64,000 nucleotides of DNA from Lysinibacillus halotolerans (GTDB lineage Bacteria > Bacillota > Bacilli > Bacillales_A > Planococcaceae), in NCBI RefSeq assembly GCF_003711845.1, contig NZ_RHLQ01000008.1:24050-88049 (forward strand). Direction: 5' to 3'. The first letter of the stretch is position 1, and every line of letters begins with the position of its first letter. Below the pieces are notes generated by a model. That model saw only the letters and a program-made list of their open reading frames with translations, had not been told where the DNA came from and did no database searches. The position numbers and the translations under genes are program-made. Below are positions 8,802 through 18,220 of the stretch, piece after piece.

Positions 8802-10385
8802 ATGAAAAAGCTTTGGTATGGTGGTACTATCTATACGATGGAAAGAGAAGGGGAAACCGTTGAAGCAGTACTTGTAGAAGATGACAAAATCGTTGCCGTT
8901 GGAACAATGGATGAACTAAAAAATCAGGCAGACGAACAGATTGATTTGCAAGGTGCTGCTATGTATCCGGGATTTGTCGATAGTCACTTACATATTTTAT
9001 TTCAAGGAGAAAAGCTCCTTCGTTTAGATTTGTCAAAGGCAACATCTGCAGAGGAAATGCTGGAATTAGTGAAAGCGGCTGCACAAACTACCCCTCCTGA
9101 CAAATGGTTATTTGGGGAAGGTTGGAATGAAAATAATTTCGTAGATAAGCGAATTCCTACGATAGAAGAATTAGATGAAATTCGAAAAGAACCGATTCTT
9201 TTAACCCGTGTATGCCACCATGTAGCATTAGGAAATACTGCCGCACTTAGAGCTGGAGGAATCGATCAAACAACACCTTCCCCATCTGGTGGTGAAATTG
9301 GTCGAGATGAAAATGGCAATTTGAACGGCCTCCTTTATGATCAAGCAACGAACCTTGTTTCAAATGCTATTCCAAAAGAAGGAGATAGCTATATTCAATA
9401 TTTAGTCGATGCGTTAAATTTATCCATTGATGATATGTTATCGAAAGGGTTAACGGGTGGTCATAGTGAAGATATGAGCTACTTTGGAAAATTTACGAAC
9501 CCTTTAACTGCTTATGAAAAAGTAGTGGGTGAGAAACATCATTTTCGTGTAAACCTATTACGACATCATGCGGTTTTTGAAGAAATGATGGAGTCAAATG
9601 TACAATTTGATGATCCATTTATTGAACCCGGGGCAATGAAAATTTTTGTAGACGGAGCGTTAGGTGGTTCAACAGCTGCATTAATCGAACCTTATGCAGA
9701 TAATCCGAACAATAAAGGACTATTTATTCATACCGATGACCAATTAGAAAGTTTAGTGAAACTTGCACGAAAATATAATGAAGCCATTGCGGTTCATATT
9801 ATAGGAGATGCTGCTGCTCAACAGGTATTGAATGTAATCGAAAAATACCCTGCTCCAAAAGGAAAACGGGACCGATTAATTCATTGTTGTATTTTAAACG
9901 AACAATTAATTCATCGTATGACCAAATTGCCTGTAATTTTAGATTTACAGCCCGCATTTGTACCTTCTGATTTCCCATGGGCAATCGACCGACTCGGTGG
10001 AGAAAGATTAAAATATGCTTACGCATGGAAGACATTAATGAACCGAGGTTTAATGTGTGCAGCAGGGACAGATGCACCGGTTGAAGATATCGATCCAATC
10101 GCTACAATTTATGCTGCGGTCGAACGAAAAAAACCAACTGATGACCATGATGGATACCTTCCTCATGAAAAATTAACACGATTTGAAGCAATACGGGCTT
10201 ATACAGTTGGCAGCGCACAAGCAATCGGTAAAGAAGAAGTGCGCGGGTTAATTAAAGCAGGATTTGATGCAGACTTTTCTATATTTGACCGGGATTTATT
10301 GAAAGGAACTTCGGAAGAGATGTTAAAAGCAAAAGCAGTCCAAACGGTTGTTGCTGGTCGAATTGTATTTAAACTTCCTCTATAA
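8802..10385 (+). CDS. Metal-dependent amidohydrolase (YtcJ-like)
   Basis: A 527-residue amidohydrolase of the YtcJ/imidazolonepropionase-like group. It has an N-terminal beta-sandwich part, the metal-binding H-x-H (DSHLHI, residues 62-64) after MYPGFVD, a lysine/histidine-bearing barrel, AVHIIGDAA later on, and a C-terminal AAGTDAPVEDIDP with the catalytic aspartate. These enzymes hydrolyse C-N bonds in cyclic amides or formylated amines; the substrate is unknown. A GTG at 8793 is only 2 bases from the strong TAGGAGG, so ATG 8802, 11 bases away, is the better start. It is a single-gene unit closed by a terminator. Confidence 0.9.
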   Translation: MKKLWYGGTIYTMEREGETVEAVLVEDDKIVAVGTMDELKNQADEQIDLQGAAMYPGFVDSHLHILFQGEKLLRLDLSKATSAEEMLELVKAAAQTTPPDKWLFGEGWNENNFVDKRIPTIEELDEIRKEPILLTRVCHHVALGNTAALRAGGIDQTTPSPSGGEIGRDENGNLNGLLYDQATNLVSNAIPKEGDSYIQYLVDALNLSIDDMLSKGLTGGHSEDMSYFGKFTNPLTAYEKVVGEKHHFRVNLLRHHAVFEEMMESNVQFDDPFIEPGAMKIFVDGALGGSTAALIEPYADNPNNKGLFIHTDDQLESLVKLARKYNEAIAVHIIGDAAAQQVLNVIEKYPAPKGKRDRLIHCCILNEQLIHRMTKLPVILDLQPAFVPSDFPWAIDRLGGERLKYAYAWKTLMNRGLMCAAGTDAPVEDIDPIATIYAAVERKKPTDDHDGYLPHEKLTRFEAIRAYTVGSAQAIGKEEVRGLIKAGFDADFSIFDRDLLKGTSEEMLKAKAVQTVVAGRIVFKLPL

Positions 10386-10390
10386 CAGGT

Positions 10391-10430
10391 AAAATCTCCT
10401 CTGTGTTTCGCGGCAGAGGAGATTTTTTAT
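10391..10430 (+). terminator. Intrinsic terminator between convergent genes
   Basis: AAAATCTCCTCTG (10391-10403) pairs perfectly with CAGAGGAGATTTT (10414-10426), ending in TTTTTT. It serves the amidohydrolase and could also stop the converging SDR gene. Confidence 0.9.
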
Positions 10431-10432
10431 GT

Positions 10433-11353
10433 TTAAAATAAATATTTCACTCCTGTTAAACTTTCAGAAAGTAACCATAAATTTGATGATACATTTTCAT
10501 CAAATAACTCATCTAATATATTTAGTTCCGTCGGATAACCTTTTATTCCTTTTTTACCATCTGGTCCAATATATTCTCCGCCCCTTACAGAAGGTTCAGT
10601 AGCTGCATATAAAATAGGGTAAGCCCCAGCTTCCGCGCTCTGTCCAATTAATTTCAAAGAAGCTCGTGTTAATCTTCTCGTTAATTTACGTGATCCTTTA
10701 CCAAATAAATACGTTTGGGCAATACCTGGATGACAAGCTATACTTTTTGAGTCTATATTTCGGGATCGGAAACGATATTGAAGTTCTTTTGCAAAAAACA
10801 TACAAGCAAGTTTACTTTGTCCATAACTTTTAAATTTTTTATATTTCGTTTTCGTTCCGGTAAACTCTTTAAACTCTGGTTTTTGTTTATGGGCTGCTAA
10901 ACTACCTAATGAAATGACCCTCGAATCCGGAGTAGCGATGATTCGATCTAATAGCAACCCTGTTAAGGCAAAATGACCGAGGTAATTTACCCCAAATTGG
11001 GATTCGAATCCATCCTTCGTCACACGATAAGGAGGAACCATAATTCCTGCATTATTAATTAACATAGATAAAGAACGAAATTTTTGTTTAAATTGTTGTG
11101 AAAATTCTCGTATACTAGCTAAATCATTTAAATCGAGTTGTAAAACATGTACATCAGCATTAGGGAATTCTCTTTTAATTTTATCGACCGCCTCAAAGCC
11201 TTTGTTTACGTTACGAACAGCGAGAACTACCGTGGCATAATTTTCAGCCAAAGCTAAACACGTTTCATAACCAATCCCACTGTTAGCTCCAGTGACAATT
11301 GCTACTTTTCCTGATAAGTCACGAATATTTGATTTTGTCCATTCCCTAGTCAT
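10433..11353 (-). CDS. Short-chain dehydrogenase/reductase (retinol dehydrogenase-like)
   Basis: A 306-residue SDR. The cofactor motif TGANSGIG is at residues 21-28, the NNAG motif at 100-103, and the catalytic Y-x-x-x-K as YGQSK (Y177, K181). Length and motif spacing match the retinol dehydrogenase/WW-oxidoreductase-like branch common in bacilli, whose natural substrates are largely unknown. The C-terminal segment (AEAGAYPILYAATEP) is also typical of that branch. The start follows AAGGAGTGTG. It stands alone, convergent to the amidohydrolase and divergent from the DUF1906 gene. Confidence 0.92.
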   Translation of the reverse strand: MTREWTKSNIRDLSGKVAIVTGANSGIGYETCLALAENYATVVLAVRNVNKGFEAVDKIKREFPNADVHVLQLDLNDLASIREFSQQFKQKFRSLSMLINNAGIMVPPYRVTKDGFESQFGVNYLGHFALTGLLLDRIIATPDSRVISLGSLAAHKQKPEFKEFTGTKTKYKKFKSYGQSKLACMFFAKELQYRFRSRNIDSKSIACHPGIAQTYLFGKGSRKLTRRLTRASLKLIGQSAEAGAYPILYAATEPSVRGGEYIGPDGKKGIKGYPTELNILDELFDENVSSNLWLLSESLTGVKYLF

Positions 11354-11527
11354 TTATCACACACTCCTTACCTGTTTCATATAATTAGATGGAGATAAAA
11401 TTACTGGTCAAATGTCTAGTAAATTATGTTCTATTATATGTTCTAAATAAAAAAACAGAAGAAATCTCGGCATTGTTTTGTAGGGAAGGTAAGTTTTATG
11501 GAAAATTATTAGAAAAGAGGTACGCAA

Positions 11528-12175
11528 ATGGTTAATTATCATTGGGGTGTAGACTCTTCTCAACCAGTTACGAATGAGTTATATAATTCCGTTCTATCAA
11601 CATTTGGAAAACCGGAATTCTGGGGAAGATACTTAACGAGGGTAGAGGGTTCAGTAGAAGGTTTAACTGAGGAAGAAATTGAACTCCTTCACAATAATGG
11701 TACAAAATTGCTTCCGATATATAACGATTTCCGTCAGGCAGTTGGGGAAAGTCATGCGAAAGTTGTAGGGATGAACGTTGCATACCAAGCGAAACGGTTA
11801 GGACTTAAAAAAGGAACGATGATATTTGCTAGTATGGAAAATGTTGAAGTAGATAGTCGTTGGATTAAAGGATATATCGACTATTTATATAATACGGATT
11901 ATAAACCAGGTTTTTATTACAACCCTACAGAAGGAAAATTTGAAGAGGCATATTGTGAAGCTGTTGATCAAGACCCTCGCGTTGCTAATCAAGCAGTATT
12001 ATGGAGTTCAGAGCCACATATTGGTGTAACAAATGAAAAAGATGCTCCGAAATTTGAGCCAACAACACCAAATTGTGATGCTAATGTTTGGGCTTGGCAA
12101 TATGGTAGGGATACAGAAGAATTAGCAATAAATACGAATTTAATAGATAGCAGATTATTACCGATGCTTTACTAA
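11528..12175 (+). CDS. DUF1906 domain protein (glycoside-hydrolase-like fold)
   Basis: A 215-residue protein made almost wholly of a DUF1906 domain, the Rv2525c-like glycoside hydrolase-like TIM barrel. Family features seen: the start WGVDSSQPVT, the FGKPEFWGRYL strand, NNGTKLLPIYNDF, an acidic FASMENVEVDS strand, a GFYYNP strand and the final VWAWQYG. In many relatives this barrel is attached to cell-wall or spore-associated proteins; here there is no signal peptide, so the protein is either cytoplasmic, carried into the spore, or released by lysis. The ATG follows AGAAAAGAGG. No operon partners. Confidence 0.85.
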   Translation: MVNYHWGVDSSQPVTNELYNSVLSTFGKPEFWGRYLTRVEGSVEGLTEEEIELLHNNGTKLLPIYNDFRQAVGESHAKVVGMNVAYQAKRLGLKKGTMIFASMENVEVDSRWIKGYIDYLYNTDYKPGFYYNPTEGKFEEAYCEAVDQDPRVANQAVLWSSEPHIGVTNEKDAPKFEPTTPNCDANVWAWQYGRDTEELAINTNLIDSRLLPMLY

Positions 12176-12178
12176 AAT

Positions 12179-12215
12179 AAGGGCGACACTCATTCTACAT
12201 GTGTCGCCCTTACTA
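12179..12215 (+). terminator. Hairpin terminator between convergent genes
   Basis: A perfect 11-bp stem (AAGGGCGACAC 12179-12189 with GTGTCGCCCTT 12201-12211) lies between the converging DUF1906 and dehydrogenase genes. The T-rich tails on each side (TACTATTT on the plus side, ATTTTAG on the minus side) are modest, so it may work in both directions. Confidence 0.75.
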
Positions 12216-12216
12216 T

Positions 12217-13113
12217 TTAACTTTCTAGAAAACCAGGTTGCAAGTAACTTGGATCAGGATATGAGTAAAAACCTTGTTTTGTTTCAGCTCCGAGTTTTCC
12301 TTTTTCGATATACTCAGATTTCAAATAATTTGCCAGCTTTTTAAATTCTTCATTTCCAGCCTCACCTTTAGCATTAGCAATATTATATGCTGTATTAATG
12401 CCTACTATATCTAAAATAGCAAAGGGACCTTTAGGGGCGCCCGTAGCAATCATCCAAGTTTTATCTATCGTTTCAACATCAGCAATTTTCTTTACTAATA
12501 ACATTTGGGCTGCCTCTAAAAAAGGTACTAATAATGAATTCAAAATATAACCTGGCTGCTCTCGTTGTAATGGGAGTGCCACCATGCCAATTGCCTTTGC
12601 GAAGTCAATAACAAGTTCAAACACCGATTTTTCCGTATTCGGATGTTTCATTATTTCTGCAGTGTTGTTTAACCAAATTTCATTTGCAAAGTGAAGGGCT
12701 AAAAATTTGTGAGGTCTGCCCGTAGCTTCTGCGAATTGACTTGGCAACATGGTCGATGAATTGGTTGCGAAAATAGTTTTGTCCGGTGCTACTTGACTCA
12801 ATTGTTCATAAAATTTCATTTTCACATCGACAATTTCAGGTACAGCTTCAATGACAAGATCAGCATCCTTTACTGCTTCTGCTAAATCCGTATGGAAGGA
12901 CATACGGTTGTAAGCCAAGTTTACTTCTTCTTCTGTTGCCTTTAAATCTTCTTGATAGCGCACTTTTAAGTTCATCATACGATTTTTCGCCCGATCAATC
13001 GCTTCTTCATTTATATCGTATACGGCAACTTGAAATCCTTTAAAAGCTGTCTGAAAGGCAATTTGACTTCCTAAAACGCCACTTCCTGCTACAGTTATAT
13101 GTTCAAAATTCAT
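12217..13113 (-). CDS. 3-hydroxyacyl-CoA dehydrogenase family protein
   Basis: A 298-residue NAD-dependent dehydrogenase. The Rossmann motif GSGVLG is at residues 10-15, followed by DLVIEAVPE and the TNSSTMLPSQFAEATGRP segment; the catalytic histidine is in LALHFANEIW. The helical C-terminal domain (about 185-290) is complete. It differs from fatty-acid-oxidation enzymes at the H-F-x-N-P motif (HFANEIW instead of HFFNPV), so the substrate may not be a normal fatty acyl-CoA; related proteins in lactobacilli and Planococcaceae share this change. It is a single gene. Confidence 0.88.
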   Translation of the reverse strand: MNFEHITVAGSGVLGSQIAFQTAFKGFQVAVYDINEEAIDRAKNRMMNLKVRYQEDLKATEEEVNLAYNRMSFHTDLAEAVKDADLVIEAVPEIVDVKMKFYEQLSQVAPDKTIFATNSSTMLPSQFAEATGRPHKFLALHFANEIWLNNTAEIMKHPNTEKSVFELVIDFAKAIGMVALPLQREQPGYILNSLLVPFLEAAQMLLVKKIADVETIDKTWMIATGAPKGPFAILDIVGINTAYNIANAKGEAGNEEFKKLANYLKSEYIEKGKLGAETKQGFYSYPDPSYLQPGFLES

Positions 13114-13298
13114 ACCTTGACCCCCAACTTAATTATTTTTCGAAAACTTTAGTTCATTTTCATGATTGACATGTTACTATTTTTTAAACAGAATTCGAAT
13201 TGTCTTTTCAAACTATTCCGTTCTATAAAGATTCGAAATTTGAAGTTCTTTCGTTCAGTTTATGGGAATATGATTCTACTAAAGGAGAGAGTGAATGT

Positions 13299-13871
13299 AT
13301 GTCTATTGCGGTTATATACGGAAGTACTAGGGAAAAGGGAAATACAGAATGGTTAACGGAGTATGTGATCAGTGGCCTTCCTGTTGAGAAAATTTATTTG
13401 AGGGATTATAACATCCTACCAATTAAAGATGAACGACATACAGAAGCGGGATTTCAACCAGTGTTGGATGATTATCAAGTCGTCATTGAACAGGTTTTAA
13501 AGCATGAAATTCTTATATTCGCTACCCCAATTTATTGGTACAGTATGAGTGGAACGATGAAGTTATTTATTGATCGTTGGTCTCAATCATTACGGGATAA
13601 ACATTTACCCGATTTTAGAGAAGGCTTATCGAAAAAGAAAGCGTATGTTATTGCAGTTGGAGGAGATAATCCTTCCATTAAAGCACTTCCTTTACTTCAA
13701 CAATTTCAATACATTTTTGACTTCTTTGGCACGGCCTTCGAAGGTTATGTAATTGGTAAAGCAAGTAAACCAGGGGATATTCAAAAAGATAATAAAGCAA
13801 TTGCCAATGCCATCCTTATGCAAAAGGTATTAGCAGAACAATTAAAGTCTTTAGAAAAAGAAAAGAGTTGA
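13299..13871 (+). CDS. Flavodoxin-fold NAD(P)H-dependent oxidoreductase
   Basis: A 190-residue FMN-binding reductase of the NADPH-dependent FMN reductase/YwqN-like group. The phosphate-binding loop is YGSTREKGNT near the N-terminus, and ATPIYWYSMSGTMKLFIDRW near the middle is the second flavin-binding segment. An upstream extension of the frame begins at 13200, but AAAGGAGAGA (13281-13290) sits 8 bases before ATG 13299, and the protein family begins at that methionine (MSIAVIYGS), so I use 13299. It stands alone; a terminator overlaps its stop codon. Confidence 0.9.
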   Translation: MSIAVIYGSTREKGNTEWLTEYVISGLPVEKIYLRDYNILPIKDERHTEAGFQPVLDDYQVVIEQVLKHEILIFATPIYWYSMSGTMKLFIDRWSQSLRDKHLPDFREGLSKKKAYVIAVGGDNPSIKALPLLQQFQYIFDFFGTAFEGYVIGKASKPGDIQKDNKAIANAILMQKVLAEQLKSLEKEKS

Positions 13872-13892
13872 GCATTGATTCAACTCTTTTTA
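13861..13892 (+). terminator. Intrinsic terminator overlapping the reductase stop codon
   Basis: AAAAGAGTTGA (13861-13871) pairs with TCAACTCTTTT (13880-13890) and ends in a T run. The 5' arm contains the stop codon TGA. Confidence 0.85.
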
Positions 13893-14236
13893 ATATCACT
13901 TTTATCAATGTCTCCATACAACATCAGTTTCCTATTTATCTAATTCGAAAAAATTTTAAGTGTTAATTAAGTTCCTTCAACACTTCACTTTAAGCCATTT
14001 GCTTTGAACGATTTCCTAAATTCATTTATCCACTTCTAATTCCATCTCCAAATCTGTTTTTCCTTTGTTTAATGAAAATGAGAAAGCCAAAACTAGCTAC
14101 TCTTGATAATTAGCTGGCCATGTAACAGATCATTTTTCAGCTCACTTATTAGTATTCAAATCCAATTTTTTCAGCCATGCTTTGCTTTTATATTTTATGG
14201 GTAAAGTAATAGTAAAACTTATAAAGAGGTGATCCG
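13893..14236. other. Intergenic stretch, no gene recognised
   Basis: About 340 AT-rich bases between a terminator and the YyaL-like gene. Short coding-like fragments can be read on the minus strand, but they are interrupted by stops and none was recognisable. The promoter of the next gene should be near its right end. Confidence 0.5.
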
Positions 14237-16294
14237 ATGCCAACAAATAAGAAAGCAAATCGATTAATTCATGAAAAATCACCTTATTTGCTTCAACATG
14301 CATATAACCCTGTAGACTGGTTTCCATGGGGTGAGGAAGCATTTGAAAAAGCAAAACGTGAGGATAAACCTATCTTTTTAAGTATTGGCTATAGTACTTG
14401 TCATTGGTGTCACGTTATGGAGAAAGAAAGTTTTGAAGACATGGAAGTGGCAGAGTTAATCAACGAACGCTTTATTGCGATTAAAGTTGATCGTGAAGAG
14501 CGACCGGATATTGATTCTGTTTATATGACGGTTTGTCAGTTAATGAACGGTCATGGAGGTTGGCCACTAAATTTATTTTTAACTCCTGACAAAGTTCCAT
14601 TTTATGCAGGTACTTATTTCCCAAAAAAAAGTAGACCGAGAATGCCTGGTATTAAGGAGATAATAACCAAGTTATATACTATTTATAAAAAGGATAAGAA
14701 ACAAATTCAAGATGTCACCAAACAGGTGCAAACAGCTCTTCAACAGACCATTCAACTAAATACCGATGAAACAGTTTCCGAAATAGCAGTGGAGAATGGT
14801 TTTCGTTCATTTTTAAGTACTTTTGATGAAACGTTCGGAGGCTTCGGAACTGCTCCGAAGTTTCCAACACCCCATCAACATATGTTTTTACTTCGTTATT
14901 ATTACTATACAAAAGATGAAAGAGCATTGAACATGGTTGTGAAAACATTAGATGGGTTAGAACGAGGGGGTATCTATGACCATATCGGTTTTGGTTTCGC
15001 AAGATATTCTACCGACGAAGAATTTTTAGTCCCCCATTTTGAGAAAATGTTATATGATAATGCCCTGCTAACAATCGCTTATACTGAATGTTATCAAGTG
15101 ACTAAATCGGAGGACGCTAAAAAAGTTGCGAAAGATACGATTCGATATGTGCTAAGGGATTTAACCTCTCCAGAAGGTGGCTTTTATTCTGCTGAAGATG
15201 CAGATTCAGAAGGAGAAGAAGGTAAATATTATGTGTGGAGTTATGAAGAAATCTTAACTCTATTAGGGGGTCAGCTTGGTACATTATATTGTGCAGCCTA
15301 TGGTATTACCGAAGATGGCAACTTTGAAGGTAAAAACATTCCAAATTTAATTGAAGTGTCTTTACCCCAGTTAGCTGAACAAAATGGTATGAATATAGAA
15401 GAATTGTTAGCACGTTTAGAAAAAGCGCGGACAATCCTATTTGAACATCGAAAAAAACGAATTCCTCCACATAAGGATGATAAAATCATTACTTCTTGGA
15501 ACGGGCTAATGATCGCTGCATTAGCGAAGGCTTCTCGTGTTTTTCAAGAAAAGGAATATTTAACGAAAGCTATAAAAGCTATTGATTTTATTGAATCAAA
15601 TTTATTCCTTTCTGGCCGATTAATGATTCGGTACCGGGATGGAGAAGTGAAAGAACTTGGTGTTATTGATGACTATGCTTATTTATTGTGGGCTTATATT
15701 GAACTTTACGAGGCAACATTCGATGTAAATTATTTATTGAAAGCTCAAAGGGTAACTAATCAAATGATTGAACTATTTTGGGATGATGAAAAGGGCGGCT
15801 TTTTCTTTTATGGAAAGGATGCAGAAGATTTATTAATTCGTCAAAAAGAAGTATATGACTCGGCATTACCTTCCGGAAACAGTGTAGCTGCTTTGCAAAT
15901 GTTAAAACTTGCGCGGTTTACAGGAAATGCCCATTTGGAAGACAGAGTAAATAAAATATTTTCTGCCTTTTCTTATTCGATTCAGAATTATCCGATGGGT
16001 CATACCTATATGTTAATGGCTTTTTTAACAACGCTAATGAAAAGGAAGGAAATCGTTATTTTAGGGGAGATATCCGATGATCAACTACTATTTGTCGACG
16101 AATTATTGCAGGAGTTTTATCCGGAAATTACTTATTTAGTAAATAAGAAAACCGATGAATTGGCGTCGATTGCTCCCTTTATTAACAATTATAAAAGGGG
16201 AGAGGACAAGGCTTGGATCTATATTTGTGAAAACTATTCTTGTCATAAACCCGTTAAAGACATACAAGAAGCAAGAAACATGTTGCATGAATAA
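14237..16294 (+). CDS. Thioredoxin-domain/DUF255 protein (YyaL-like)
   Basis: A 685-residue protein of the YyaL/SPATA20 family. It has an N-terminal thioredoxin-like DUF255 domain with the C-x-x-C pair (TCHWCH, C55 and C58) and a long six-hairpin alpha-barrel domain resembling N-acylglucosamine 2-epimerase/cellobiose epimerase enzymes (about 190-600). The family opening [21 protein letters not shown] is intact. The biochemical role is unknown. The ATG 14237 follows AAAGAGGTGAT. It is a single gene closed by a terminator. Confidence 0.93.
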   Translation: MPTNKKANRLIHEKSPYLLQHAYNPVDWFPWGEEAFEKAKREDKPIFLSIGYSTCHWCHVMEKESFEDMEVAELINERFIAIKVDREERPDIDSVYMTVCQLMNGHGGWPLNLFLTPDKVPFYAGTYFPKKSRPRMPGIKEIITKLYTIYKKDKKQIQDVTKQVQTALQQTIQLNTDETVSEIAVENGFRSFLSTFDETFGGFGTAPKFPTPHQHMFLLRYYYYTKDERALNMVVKTLDGLERGGIYDHIGFGFARYSTDEEFLVPHFEKMLYDNALLTIAYTECYQVTKSEDAKKVAKDTIRYVLRDLTSPEGGFYSAEDADSEGEEGKYYVWSYEEILTLLGGQLGTLYCAAYGITEDGNFEGKNIPNLIEVSLPQLAEQNGMNIEELLARLEKARTILFEHRKKRIPPHKDDKIITSWNGLMIAALAKASRVFQEKEYLTKAIKAIDFIESNLFLSGRLMIRYRDGEVKELGVIDDYAYLLWAYIELYEATFDVNYLLKAQRVTNQMIELFWDDEKGGFFFYGKDAEDLLIRQKEVYDSALPSGNSVAALQMLKLARFTGNAHLEDRVNKIFSAFSYSIQNYPMGHTYMLMAFLTTLMKRKEIVILGEISDDQLLFVDELLQEFYPEITYLVNKKTDELASIAPFINNYKRGEDKAWIYICENYSCHKPVKDIQEARNMLHE

Positions 16295-16302
16295 TATTTT
16301 TT

Positions 16303-16338
16303 AACCCTTACGAACAATCCGTAAGGGTTTATTTTTTT
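16303..16338 (+). terminator. Intrinsic terminator after the YyaL-like gene
   Basis: A perfect 10-bp stem (AACCCTTACG 16303-16312 with CGTAAGGGTT 16320-16329) followed by TATTTTTTT. Confidence 0.9.
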
Positions 16339-16464
16339 GAGGACTCTAACGTATCTTTTAGAAAAGATGATAAAATGGAAGGGAAATAGTCAGTAAAATC
16401 TTAAAACTAAATTACTTTTTCCGTGAACAAATCGATTTAGAAAGTTTCGAAGGAAGGTGGGCTT

Positions 16465-16854
16465 ATGGAAATCAAATTTCGTATGATTTTTTTGTCGTTT
16501 TTTGTTTGATTTCTATTAATTAGCTGTGACAATTCCCGTAGTCCGGAATCGGGGATTAATAGTGAAGAGATTGTACTAAATAGTACTAGTGAAGAAGGAA
16601 TCATTCTATTTGAAAAAAATTCAGGAAAAAACTTATTAATTCAAGATTCAAATTTTCAATACAAAGATAAAGAATTATCTTTAAATGAATTATTAAATAA
16701 ATATGATGAAGTATTATTTTTAAGTTTTAAAAATAAATCGATTGTTAAACAGGTTCAGTCCAGCCAAAAAGTAAAAATTTGGTATAGTGAAATTTTAGAA
16801 TCGAACCCTCCTATCTACAAAGTAGAACAACTAGAAGTTTCTGAAGGGCAATAA
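16465..16854 (+). pseudogene. Small lipoprotein gene interrupted by an in-frame TGA
   Basis: An ATG at 16465 with a strong upstream AGGAAGGTGG opens a 129-codon frame ending at TAA 16852, broken by one TGA at 16507-16509 (codon 15). The first 14 codons read as a signal peptide start (MEIKFRMIFLSFFV), and right after the TGA comes FLLISCDN, a lipobox with its cysteine. Downstream, the reading frame stays open and ends with a SNPPIYKVEQLEV segment like the small secreted DUF3221/YobA type, a guess from pattern only. One point mutation in the signal peptide would explain it. No other start with a ribosome binding site lies after the TGA, so it is probably inactive unless the TGA is a sequencing error or read through. 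Confidence 0.75.
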
Positions 16855-16884
16855 AAGACCATGAGTGATTTTTTACCCATGGTC
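16852..16884 (-). terminator. Probable terminator of the yneR-plsY unit
   Basis: On the minus strand GGACCATG pairs with CATGGTC around a loop containing TAAAAAATCACT, followed by TTTTATT. It lies about 35 bases downstream of the YneR-like stop. The stem is short (7 bp), so this is likely rather than certain. Confidence 0.55.
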
Positions 16885-16918
16885 CAAAATTTGTGTACTT
16901 ATAATCGAATGGCAATTT

Positions 16919-17209
16919 TCACTTCAAATAACTATATTGTAATTCTTCCAATTCTTTATTGACTTCAACAAATAGGTCATGTTCATTAAAGAACCATAGA
17001 TCATCCTTTTCGATATAGAAATGAATGCCTTGTACAATCACTTCTGCTCCAATATCATGAGGCTCCTCACGATTCATTCCAATGGAAAAACCTTCGTGGA
17101 ATGGGGAAGAACCTCCATATCTTGAATGAAAACGAATATAGTCCCCATCTTTTGCTTCCATTTCTTCTTGAAACCACTGTAATGCATCTTCAGAAATTTT
17201 AATATTCAT
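16919..17209 (-). CDS. HesB/IscA-fold protein (YneR-like)
   Basis: A 96-residue protein of the HesB/YadR/YfhF-like group, close to B. subtilis YneR. The typical text MNIKISEDALQWFQEEM, YIRFHSRYGGSSPFHEGFS and FYIEKDDLWFF is present. Unlike true IscA-type iron-sulfur carriers it has no conserved cysteines, so it cannot bind a cluster the usual way; its role is unknown. It lies 34 bases downstream of plsY on the same strand, the same neighbourhood as in B. subtilis (yneR-plsY-parE-parC), and is probably co-transcribed with plsY. Confidence 0.85.
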   Translation of the reverse strand: MNIKISEDALQWFQEEMEAKDGDYIRFHSRYGGSSPFHEGFSIGMNREEPHDIGAEVIVQGIHFYIEKDDLWFFNEHDLFVEVNKELEELQYSYLK

Positions 17210-17243
17210 CTTCTTTATCCTTTCAGATAAGGTAAAAAGCTAA

Positions 17244-17846
17244 TTAAATCCATTTTACTTTTGGCTCAGTACCTTCTTTAATCCGTTTAATATTGGCACG
17301 ATGACGGTAGAAAATAAATGCTGTTAAAATGATGACTAAAATCAGTAAGGATACATCTCCTGTAACAATCACATAAATAATGCTATAAATAAGCGCAATG
17401 ATTGATACGAGCATTGAAGAGAGGCTAACAATCTTTGTAATTTTTAATGCAATTAAAAAACCTAACACTAAAATGATAAACAACGGCCAAGCATAGCCTA
17501 ATAAAACACCACCAGATGTTGCAACCGCTTTTCCTCCACGGAATCCTGCAAAGAGTGGGAACATATGTCCTACAACTGCAATAGCTCCTAAAATTAAAGG
17601 ATGAATCGTCGAATCATTAAAGTAAGGGATAAGTGGAAGTAATGTTGCCGCAGTACCTTTTAATATATCAAGGATTGTTACAACGGTTCCTGCTTTCTTA
17701 CCTAATACTCGAAAAGAGTTGGTTGCTCCTAAATTTCCACTACCATGTTCTCTTATATCTGTTTTATAAAAAATTTTGCCAATCCATAGGCCAGAAGGAA
17801 TTGACCCGATTACATAAGCACAAATTAAAATAATTGCATTAATCAT
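17244..17846 (-). CDS. plsY: Acyl-phosphate:glycerol-3-phosphate acyltransferase PlsY
   Basis: A 200-residue membrane enzyme that transfers an acyl group from acyl-phosphate to glycerol-3-phosphate, the first step of membrane phospholipid synthesis. Motifs: [10 protein letters not shown] at the N-terminus, [19 protein letters not shown] (the glycerol-3-phosphate loop), [19 protein letters not shown], and a basic C-terminal [16 protein letters not shown]. About five membrane segments. Length fits the family. It is divergent from parE, with the yneR-like gene behind it. Confidence 0.96.
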   Translation of the reverse strand: MINAIILICAYVIGSIPSGLWIGKIFYKTDIREHGSGNLGATNSFRVLGKKAGTVVTILDILKGTAATLLPLIPYFNDSTIHPLILGAIAVVGHMFPLFAGFRGGKAVATSGGVLLGYAWPLFIILVLGFLIALKITKIVSLSSMLVSIIALIYSIIYVIVTGDVSLLILVIILTAFIFYRHRANIKRIKEGTEPKVKWI

Positions 17847-18144
17847 AGCTTGTTCCTTTCAAAATTAATAGTTGGTACTAATAGTTGTAATCATAATATT
17901 ACACCTTTTTTATTATATGCGGAAGATATATTTCCAAGTTATATAAAAGGGATTATACTTAATCATAACAAAATATTTTGAAAGAAAATGGATTTATAAG
18001 AAGGAAAAAGAAAATTTATCATGAATAGTTTTACTCTATAGATTTTTCTTTACTCATTTGTCAAAATATCGTTAAAATAATTTCAATTGAAGTTTGTTTG
18101 TATAGATTGATAGTAGTTTGATACAATAAATAAGCTTATGACAT
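17847..18144. other. Divergent plsY/parE intergenic region
   Basis: About 300 AT-rich bases between the plsY start and the parE promoter. The plsY promoter must be here, but I could not fix a convincing -35/-10 pair. A second possible parE promoter, TTGTAT (18098-18103) with TACAAT (18122-18127) at 18-bp spacing, lies at its right end. Confidence 0.45.
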
Positions 18145-18173
18145 TTGACATAATTTGCTTTTGTCAGTACGAT
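18145..18173 (+). promoter_or_regulatory. SigA-type promoter of parE-parC
   Basis: TTGACA (18145-18150), a 17-bp spacer and TACGAT (18168-18173). It is placed about 50 bases before the TTG start, leaving a short leader with the GGAGGGG ribosome binding site. Confidence 0.7.
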
Positions 18174-18220
18174 TGAAAAAAGATAGAGAACGGATGTTTG
18201 TATTTTGGAGGGGATTTGAT

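Noticed and set aside
13162..13298. Upstream coding extension of the flavodoxin-fold gene
   Set aside because: The family begins at the methionine at 13299, which has the strong ribosome binding site; the upstream frame has none.
16507..16509. TGA in the lipoprotein gene as a selenocysteine codon
   Set aside because: It falls in the hydrophobic signal peptide, where selenocysteine has no use, and no selenoprotein family or downstream selenocysteine insertion element was recognised.
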